Positions 6,325 to 11,057 of a stretch of DNA of 11,057 nt are shown piece by piece (the first letter of the stretch is position 1; each line of letters starts with the position of its first letter). Under the pieces are notes generated by a model. The model was given only the letters and a program-made list of their open reading frames with translations. It searched no databases and was not told where the DNA came from. A program made the position numbers and the translations under genes. This DNA comes from Planctomycetota bacterium (GTDB lineage Bacteria; Planctomycetota; Planctomycetia; Pirellulales; Pirellulaceae), in contig JAHWKS010000083.1 in NCBI GenBank assembly GCA_019347795.1, positions 1 through 11,057 on the forward strand, written 5' to 3'.

Positions 6325-8187
6325 GTGCATTCGCCGGCATGCCGACGCGAGACGCGATTCTCTTTGGCGAGCGTGCGGCTGCTTCTCCTGATGGGCGCGC
6401 TCTTCGCGCCGCCAATCACCGGCTGCGCGAGAGACGCATCTGTGGGAAAGAGGGAGCATCCGCAGCCGACAAAGCGCGATTCTGCGCCCCCTCGCAAAAG
6501 CTTGTCGGCAATAACGTCGGCGGCCGCAGTAAGATCCTGCCGACCCGACATCCTACCTCGGCTCACCGACATCACCGACGACGCCGGAATTCATTTCCGC
6601 CGATACGACGACATCGGCCGACTCCACCGGATCCAGGAAAGCCTGGGCGGCGGCGTTGCGCTCTTCGATTACGACGGAGATGGACGACTGGATATCTTTC
6701 TTCCCAATGGCCGGCGGCTCGGCTCGAGCTCCGCTGACAAGAATTATCCGAATCACTTCTACCGCCGAGGGCCGTCGGGACGGTTTGCTGAAGTTGCCGA
6801 TTTGGCGGGGCTGCGGCATGACGGCTTTTGTCATGGGTGCGCCGTCGGAGACTATAACAGCGACGGATTCGACGATCTGTACGTGACCGCGCTGGACCGC
6901 AACGTGCTTTGGCGCAATAACGGCGATGGCACGTTCACCGACGTGACGCGTGAAAGCGGCGCGCAGACGCCGCGGTGGAGCTCCAGCGCCGCCTTCGCGG
7001 ACTTGAATCGCGATGGAGACTTGGACTTGTACGTGGTGAACTATCTCGACGCGAGCGAGCATTCCCCGCGGCTTTGCCCACACCCCTCCAGCCCCGATGG
7101 CTATCTCCAATGCGCGCCGGAAACATTTCCTGCCGCGGACGATGCGTTTTTTTTGTCCGATGGCCGGGGAGCGTTTCATGAGTGCGCTCGGCAAGCCGGC
7201 GCGTGGGCGCCGGACGGGAAAGGGCTGGGAGTTGTCGTGTTCGACGCAAACGGCGACAGGCGGCCAGACATCTACGTGGCCAACGACGGCACGCCGAACT
7301 TCCTGTTCATTCATAAGGGCCAGCAGCAGCCTTCCGAAGACTCGCCTCTCCCCGCAGATATCAAAATCCCCAAGTTCCAGGAGCAGGCGGCCTTGATGGG
7401 AGCGGCGATGAACCGCCACGGCCTGGCCGAAGCCGGAATGGGTGTCGCCTGTGGCGACTACGACGGCGACGGCCGGCTCGACCTGTTCGTGACGCACTTT
7501 TTCCTGGAGACCAATACGCTTTACCGAAACCGCTCCGGCAACGGCTTCGCCGATGTCACGCACCAAGCGGGCTTGGAGGCGCCAAGTCAACGAATGCTTG
7601 CCTTCGGCGCCAAGTTTTTCGACTACGACAACGATGGAGGGCTGGACATTTTCGTGGCCAACGGGCACGTCGACGACCGCCGCTGGAGGAATGAGCCGTA
7701 CGCCATGCGGCCTCAAATATTTCGCAACACAGGGGGCGGCCGGTTTGACGAGGTTTCGTCTTGGGCGGGGTCGTACTTTCAAGAAACGTGGCTTGGCCGG
7801 GGAGTTGCCGTGGGCGATTTGGACGACGACGGCGACCGGGACATTGTCGTCTCCCATCAGCGCCGACGCCCCGCCGTGTTGCGCAACGACACCCCCTCCC
7901 ACGGAAACAGCGTTATCCTAAAGCTGATCGGCCGGAGATCCAGCCGTTCGCCGTTCGGCGTGCGGCTGGAGGCGGAAATCTCGGGAGCGAAGCTGGTCCG
8001 GCAATTGGTTGGAGGCGGGAGCTTCCTCTCCGCGTCAGAGCAGACGATTCACGTCGGATTGGACGACCAGCCTCGCTTATCCGCTCTCAGGATTGAATGG
8101 CCATCGGGAGCAACGGATCAATTGTCGGACATTCCTTGCGGCCGATGCGTGGTGATCGAGGGACTCGGCTACGTCTTCTCTCGTTAG
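6325..8187 (+). CDS. CRTAC-type lipoprotein: FG-GAP/VCBS propeller with ASPIC_UnbV domain
   Basis: This 620-residue protein starts at GTG. A signal peptide runs from RRETRFSLASVRLLLLMGALF to lipobox ITGC (Cys34), so it is probably a lipoprotein, with a low-complexity linker to about residue 75. Seven Ca-binding-like FG-GAP/VCBS loops of the form DxDxDGxxD are visible at residues 115, 176, 226, 307, 378, 433 and 498 (for example DYDGDGRLDIF, DLNRDGDLDLY, DYDNDGGLDIF). This fits an integrin-alpha-like beta-propeller. DANGDRRPD at 307 is the most divergent. The C-terminal ASPIC_UnbV domain (about 528-612) includes VRQLVGGGSFLSASEQTIHVGL and IEWPSGATDQL. The two-domain order is that of CRTAC proteins, extracellular and presumed adhesive or ligand-binding. 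It follows the TPR gene by 4 bases. No clear terminator is seen after the TAG at 8185-8187. Confidence 0.92.
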   Translation: MHSPACRRETRFSLASVRLLLLMGALFAPPITGCARDASVGKREHPQPTKRDSAPPRKSLSAITSAAAVRSCRPDILPRLTDITDDAGIHFRRYDDIGRLHRIQESLGGGVALFDYDGDGRLDIFLPNGRRLGSSSADKNYPNHFYRRGPSGRFAEVADLAGLRHDGFCHGCAVGDYNSDGFDDLYVTALDRNVLWRNNGDGTFTDVTRESGAQTPRWSSSAAFADLNRDGDLDLYVVNYLDASEHSPRLCPHPSSPDGYLQCAPETFPAADDAFFLSDGRGAFHECARQAGAWAPDGKGLGVVVFDANGDRRPDIYVANDGTPNFLFIHKGQQQPSEDSPLPADIKIPKFQEQAALMGAAMNRHGLAEAGMGVACGDYDGDGRLDLFVTHFFLETNTLYRNRSGNGFADVTHQAGLEAPSQRMLAFGAKFFDYDNDGGLDIFVANGHVDDRRWRNEPYAMRPQIFRNTGGGRFDEVSSWAGSYFQETWLGRGVAVGDLDDDGDRDIVVSHQRRRPAVLRNDTPSHGNSVILKLIGRRSSRSPFGVRLEAEISGAKLVRQLVGGGSFLSASEQTIHVGLDDQPRLSALRIEWPSGATDQLSDIPCGRCVVIEGLGYVFSR

Positions 8188-8413
8188 GCGGTCCCATTCG
8201 TCTGCAACGCGCTGAGCGGCATCATTCACGGGGCGTCCCGAAATTGCGATGCGGCTCTTGGCAACCCGGCTGAGACAGCGGTCGGTGCTTGAAGCAGCGT
8301 CGGCGGCGATAGCCGCATTCTTGCCGCCTGCCCGACTCTCGCATATCTTTACTCTGTCCTTTCGGAGCGGTAGCGGCTGACTACGGCGGCCCCCTCCGCC
8401 GCCCATCCTCGAC
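8188..8413. other. Intergenic stretch before the tRNA
   Basis: I see no supported gene in these 226 bases. There are two small GC-rich hairpins: GCGGC/GCCGC around GATA at 8303-8316, and CGGCGG/CCGCCG at 8384-8401 just before the tRNA. A short AT-richer patch (8341-8360) could hold the tRNA promoter, but no good -35/-10 pair stands out. Confidence 0.4.
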
Positions 8414-8487
8414 GCGCCCATAGCTCAGTTGGATAGAGCAGCGGTCTTCTAAACCGCAGGTCGTAGGTTCGAATCCTACTGGGCGTG
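8414..8487 (+). tRNA. tRNA-Arg (anticodon UCU)
   Basis: A full cloverleaf is visible. The acceptor stem is GCGCCCA (8414-8420) with TGGGCGT (8480-8486), including one G-U pair. The D stem is GCTC/GAGC. The anticodon stem GCGGT/ACCGC encloses the loop CTTCTAA, giving anticodon TCT at 8448-8450. The T stem is GTAGG/CCTAC with loop TTCGAAT. The discriminator is G8487. CCA is not encoded; GCTTTGG follows. It reads AGA/AGG codons and lies between the CRTAC gene and the convergent cytochrome gene. Confidence 0.97.
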
Positions 8488-8502
8488 CTTTGGCGGCTGC
8501 GT

Positions 8503-8880
8503 CTACTTGTGCGTGCTGTGGCAGGCGCCGCATTCCATGGTTTTCTTGAGGAGCACCGGCGCCTCTTCTTCCCCTTCAACGGCGGCTTGGGCCGCTTCCA
8601 CCAGGGCGACGGTCTTGCGCTTCCAACTCACCGGGCTGCCGCGGGGAGGAGAGGTTTCCGCCAGGGCCTCATACATGCTGAGGAGCCGCTGCTTCTCGGC
8701 TTCGGACGCTTCGCCGCGAATAACTTTCTTTGCTAGCTTTTCCTCCTTATAGGCCGCGATCATCACCTCTTTAATCGAGAGGTTGTTGTCGGCGCCCTTG
8801 TCCAGAGCGATGGCCGGCCCGCGGCCGATCAGCATCGCGGCGCCGGCCAACATGACGATTCGAGTGAGGGGCTTCATCAT
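8503..8880 (-). CDS. Small exported c-type cytochrome, possibly cytochrome c'-like
   Basis: This is a 125-residue protein. A Sec signal peptide covers about residues 1-26 (MMKPLTRIVMLAGAAMLIG, then PAIALDKG). The mature part is mostly helical and charged, with NLSIKEVMIAAYKEEKLAKKVI and QRLLSMYEALAE, and a heme-binding CGACH at 117-121 four residues from the C-terminus. A heme motif at the very end of a small helical protein is the layout of cytochrome c' (class II). The mature chain of about 100 residues is shorter than usual for that family, so a related planctomycete heme protein is also possible. An electron-transfer or ligand-binding role in the periplasm is inferred. Start at ATG 8880: AGGAGG (8894-8889) is 8 bases upstream, and a second ATG follows immediately. 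It is divergent from the BBP7-like gene and convergent with the tRNA. Confidence 0.85.
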   Translation of the reverse strand: MMKPLTRIVMLAGAAMLIGRGPAIALDKGADNNLSIKEVMIAAYKEEKLAKKVIRGEASEAEKQRLLSMYEALAETSPPRGSPVSWKRKTVALVEAAQAAVEGEEEAPVLLKKTMECGACHSTHK

Positions 8881-9179
8881 GGGCGCATCCTCCTAGAGGC
8901 ACGGTAGGGAATGCGGCAGGCGCCAGGGGGGCGATCGTCGCTGGGATGAACGGCGCTCGAGGGCCTGCCAGGGGCGAGATGAATGGATGGCGATTTTACG
9001 CAATCTGCGGCGGATGGGAAGCAGGGCGGGCCGATTTTGCCGGCAAAGTTTTCGCATGCAGCAAAGTTTCACTAATCGGCCCGCCCGGCCCATGCCGAAC
9101 TTCACAACGGTTGATTGCGACTCCGCAAGGAGGCCCTCGCGCCTCGCCGTAAACTCCCCCTGGACTGGAAGTGGCACGG
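8881..9179. other. Divergent regulatory region between the cytochrome and BBP7-like genes
   Basis: This region of about 300 bases holds no convincing gene. It carries the cytochrome Shine-Dalgarno (minus strand, 8894-8889), a 7-bp inverted repeat GGCAGGC/GCCTGCC (8915-8921, 8963-8969), and a nested repeat structure at 9024-9086. An orphan AAGGAGG lies at 9127-9133, about 46 bases before ATG 9180 and with no start codon at a fitting distance. Confidence 0.6.
9024..9086. repeat. 13-bp perfect inverted repeat with a nested palindrome and direct repeats
   Basis: GGGCGGGCCGATT (9024-9036) is the exact reverse complement of AATCGGCCCGCCC (9074-9086). The 37-base interior begins with a perfect 12-bp palindrome TTTGCCGGCAAA (9036-9047, sharing one base with the left arm). 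It also contains two copies of GCAAAGTTT (9043-9051, 9061-9069) 18 bases apart, with GCATGC (9054-9059) between them. The element sits midway between two divergent exported-protein genes. It could be an operator, a cruciform-forming site or, if transcribed, a long 5' hairpin. No T-run follows, so it is not a standard terminator. Confidence 0.75.
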
Positions 9180-10580
9180 ATGAACCTAAAACCCTACCTG
9201 TGCGCCTTTTGCGTTCTCGCGACGCCGGCGGCTTTGACGGCTGCGGGCCCCGATCTGGCGCCGCCGCAGACAAACGCCGCTCCTGCGGCGACCGCTGGAC
9301 TGGAATCTGCGGGGGTCGAGCGTGCGTCCACGAAGGCAGCGCCAGCGAAAAAGACAACTGCCGCACGTGAAGCAACGCATTCCACCCAAAAGGGTGCATC
9401 TGCGGTGAAGTCGGCGTCTACAACACGAGCGACGGCTCAGCCCGCCCCGACGCACCTCCACGACCCGGTCCTTAAGGGGCCGGCATACATTCACGGACAG
9501 GCATCTCCCTACGGATACGACTCCGCCTACGCATACGACCCCTCGTGCGCGGATGGCGGCTGTTACGACGGCTTCTACGGCGGCTGGTCGTGCTACCCGC
9601 AGCTCAAGCACTGGGGGAGCGTCGAGTATCTCCTTTGGTGGCGGAAGGGGATGCGCATCCCGCCGCTGGTGAGCACCGGTCCGGTCCCGCCGAACGCGGT
9701 TTTGTTCGGTGGAAGGAACCTTGACTTCGGTCCGCAGTCCGGAGGCCGGGCCACATTCGGAGCATGGCTTGACGACTACGAATGCATCGGGCTGGGAGCG
9801 AGATTCTTCGGCCTTTCTGACGGGAGAGTCGACTTCCGGCAAACGGCGGCCGGCCCGGGAACGCTCGCCAGGCCGTTCATCGACGCCGACACCGGCGCGC
9901 CCAACGCGGTCGATGTAGGCGGGGCTTTGGGCGGCGGCCTCGACATCGCCCTCGAGTCCGAGGTGTTTGCCGCGGAGGCCCTATTTCGCCGGCGGATCGA
10001 GTGCGGCTTTTGCGGGCGGCTCGACCTCCTCGGCGGTTACACGTACACCCAGATTAATGAAGAAATCGGCATCCGCACGTTCACCACATTGCCGCCGGGA
10101 CCGCCGAACGCACTGAACGTGTTCGACGTTTTCGATGCGGACAACGAATTCCACGGCGGGACCGTGGGACTGCAAGCCGAGTTCGATCGCGGCCGCTTCA
10201 CGGTCGGCATGCTCAGTAAGATTTCTTTCGGCACGATGCATGAGACGGTGACCATCCTGGGTGGGAACAATAACCCCGCTGCGGCGCCCGGCCTGCAGGG
10301 ACTGCTCGCTCAGAACACGAACATCGGCGAGTTCGAGCAGGATGAGTTTGCGGTTGTGCCCGAAGTGAACCTGACGCTCGGCTTCCGCGCCACCGAGCAC
10401 GTCGAGTTGGTGGCGGGGTACTCGATGGTGTACTGGAGCCACGTCGTGCAGCCGGGTGACCATATCGACCTGACGGTGGACCTGACGCCAACCGCCGCAA
10501 CCACGCGCCCGGCGTTCAACTTCGACAGCACCGATTACTGGGTAATGGGCATGAACTTCGGCATGCAGTGGAGCTATTAG
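9180..10580 (+). CDS. BBP7-family outer-membrane beta-barrel protein
   Basis: This is a 466-residue protein. The signal peptide MNLKPYLCAFCVLATPAALTAAG is followed by an Ala/Thr/Lys-rich, low-complexity linker (about residues 24-90) and a Tyr/Gly-rich segment (YGYDSAYAYDPS, YDGFYGGWSCYP). The key BBP7 signature follows: WGSVEYLLWWRKGMRIPPLVSTGP (about 142-165). The rest alternates beta strands, for example FGAWLDDYECIGLGARFFGL, GRLDLLGGYTYTQINEEI, GGTVGLQAEFDRGRFTVGML and LGFRATEHVELVAGYSMVYW. It ends in GMNFGMQWSY, with the terminal aromatic residue typical of outer-membrane barrels. The family is planctomycete-specific; a porin or surface role is assumed. I chose ATG 9180 over the in-frame GTG 9171 because the signal peptide starts there; GGAAG (9168-9172) is about 7-8 bases upstream. 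A strong terminator follows. Confidence 0.88.
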   Translation: MNLKPYLCAFCVLATPAALTAAGPDLAPPQTNAAPAATAGLESAGVERASTKAAPAKKTTAAREATHSTQKGASAVKSASTTRATAQPAPTHLHDPVLKGPAYIHGQASPYGYDSAYAYDPSCADGGCYDGFYGGWSCYPQLKHWGSVEYLLWWRKGMRIPPLVSTGPVPPNAVLFGGRNLDFGPQSGGRATFGAWLDDYECIGLGARFFGLSDGRVDFRQTAAGPGTLARPFIDADTGAPNAVDVGGALGGGLDIALESEVFAAEALFRRRIECGFCGRLDLLGGYTYTQINEEIGIRTFTTLPPGPPNALNVFDVFDADNEFHGGTVGLQAEFDRGRFTVGMLSKISFGTMHETVTILGGNNNPAAAPGLQGLLAQNTNIGEFEQDEFAVVPEVNLTLGFRATEHVELVAGYSMVYWSHVVQPGDHIDLTVDLTPTAATTRPAFNFDSTDYWVMGMNFGMQWSY

Positions 10581-10627
10581 CCGCAGTGGGACGACTACAA
10601 TTCATCGATCGAGTGGCGTGTTAAAAC

Positions 10628-10664
10628 CGCCTCGGCCGTAATACGATCGAGGCGTTTTTCTTTT
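10628..10664 (+). terminator. Intrinsic terminator after the BBP7-like gene
   Basis: CGCCTCG (10628-10634) and CGAGGCG (10648-10654) form a perfect 7-bp stem with a 13-base loop, followed by TTTTTCTTTT (10655-10664). An AAAA before the stem (10623-10626) could extend pairing into the T-run. It lies 48 bases after the stop codon and separates this gene from the next one. Confidence 0.88.
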
Positions 10665-10748
10665 GCGCCCAGAGTTTTCCGCCTCAAGCGGCAAGCCGTA
10701 CAATGATCGCGGAGGGCGAGTATTCCAAGAGTCGCGCCGAGAGACATC

Positions 10749-11057
10749 ATGCCCGATACCTGCCGCATCGCCTGCCTGGGCGGCGTCTACAATAACTACC
10801 TCGCCTTGGAGGCGGCGCTGGCGGACATTCGCCGCCGCGGCGCCGACGCCGTCTTTTGCCTGGGCGATCTCGGCGCCTTCGGGCCGCATCCCGACCGGGT
10901 GTTCCGGCTCCTTCACCAGCACGGCGTGCAGTGCGTCCAAGGAAATTACGACGACTCGATTGGGAACGAACTGGACGACTGCCAGTGCGGTTACACCGAT
11001 CCTCGCGACAACTACTTCGCCCAAATCAGCTACGACTATACGCTGGCGAACAGATCG
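10749..11057 (+). CDS. Metallophosphoesterase-fold protein with altered motif I (partial, 5' end)
   Basis: The first 103 residues are visible; the gene runs off the right edge. The order of blocks matches the calcineurin-like phosphoesterase family (YfcE / Ap4A hydrolase-like): IACLGGVYNNYLALEAAL (7-24), then FCLGDLGAFGPHPDRVF (36-52) carrying the GD of motif II, then VQGNYDDSIGNEL (62-74) carrying GN[H/Y]D. However, motif I, normally SDIHGN with Asp and His as metal ligands, reads GGVYNN at 10-15, so both ligands are gone. A DCQCGYTDPRDNYF segment follows. Either the enzyme binds metal differently or it is a non-catalytic relative. Start ATG 10749 begins the conserved block after four residues; a weak GAGAGA precedes it. 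A TACAAT at 10699-10704 is a possible -10. The last visible codon is at 11055-11057. Confidence 0.82.
   Translation, partial: MPDTCRIACLGGVYNNYLALEAALADIRRRGADAVFCLGDLGAFGPHPDRVFRLLHQHGVQCVQGNYDDSIGNELDDCQCGYTDPRDNYFAQISYDYTLANRS

Noticed and set aside
6553..7902. 449-codon open frame on the minus strand opposite the CRTAC gene
   Set aside because: It mirrors the repeated Asp/Gly-rich FG-GAP loops (GAC/GGC codons give Val/Ala-rich antisense text). It has no coherent domain, and the plus-strand gene has strong family motifs throughout.
8077..8421. 114-codon minus-strand frame between the CRTAC gene and the tRNA
   Set aside because: It overlaps both the ASPIC_UnbV coding end and the start of the tRNA, and has no motif or good ribosome-binding site.
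1..11057. CRISPR array, insertion sequence, transposase, integrase or phage genes
   Set aside because: I saw no regularly spaced direct repeats, no transposase or integrase motifs and no terminal inverted repeats with target duplications. The only tRNA has no neighbouring integrase or repeated 3' end.

Overview
The window looks like chromosomal DNA from a planctomycete, probably of the Pirellulales. The base composition is GC-rich. Several families here are hallmarks of that phylum: a DUF1559 pseudopilin-like protein, a small KYN-type regulatory-domain lipoprotein, a TPR / FG-GAP-ASPIC_UnbV pair, a BBP7-type outer-membrane beta-barrel protein, and a Tat-exported NHL propeller. These assignments come from recognising motifs in the translated sequence; no database search was possible.

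Layout, left to right. (1) 2-169 is the 3' end of an unrecognised gene. (2) 282-1379 is a Tat-exported NHL/beta-propeller protein. (3) 1395-1802 is a small membrane protein with an HExxH motif, interrupted by one in-frame TGA where a Trp codon is expected. (4) 3083-1806, minus strand, is a CinA-family protein whose C-terminal amidase domain has lost its signature residues; it converges on gene 3 with a 3-base gap. (5) 3217-6320 and on to 8187 is a plus-strand cluster. It has a strong promoter-like element, a structured leader of about 180 nt, a frameshifted DUF1559 gene, a lipoprotein, a TPR protein and a 620-residue CRTAC-type lipoprotein. The last three genes are spaced by only 6 and 4 bases. 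(6) 8414-8487 is tRNA-Arg(UCU). (7) 8880-8503, minus strand, is a small exported c-type cytochrome. (8) A divergent intergenic region holds a striking nested inverted repeat. (9) 9180-10580 is a BBP7-like outer-membrane protein followed by a good intrinsic terminator. (10) 10749 to the window end is the start of a metallophosphoesterase-fold protein that lacks the usual first metal-binding motif.

How the genes may work together. The DUF1559 / lipoprotein / TPR / FG-GAP cluster is the main candidate for a coherent system. All four products are predicted to be membrane-anchored or exported: one by a type IV pilin-like N-terminus, two by lipoboxes and one by an N-terminal membrane helix. Together they suggest a surface or periplasmic assembly of unknown function. 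The NHL, cytochrome and BBP7 proteins are also exported but appear to be separate transcription units.

Two genes carry single lesions (a nonsense codon and a frameshift) in otherwise well-preserved reading frames. Either they are recent pseudogenes or the assembly has errors there. TGA is used as an ordinary stop by other genes in the window, so genome-wide TGA recoding is not supported.
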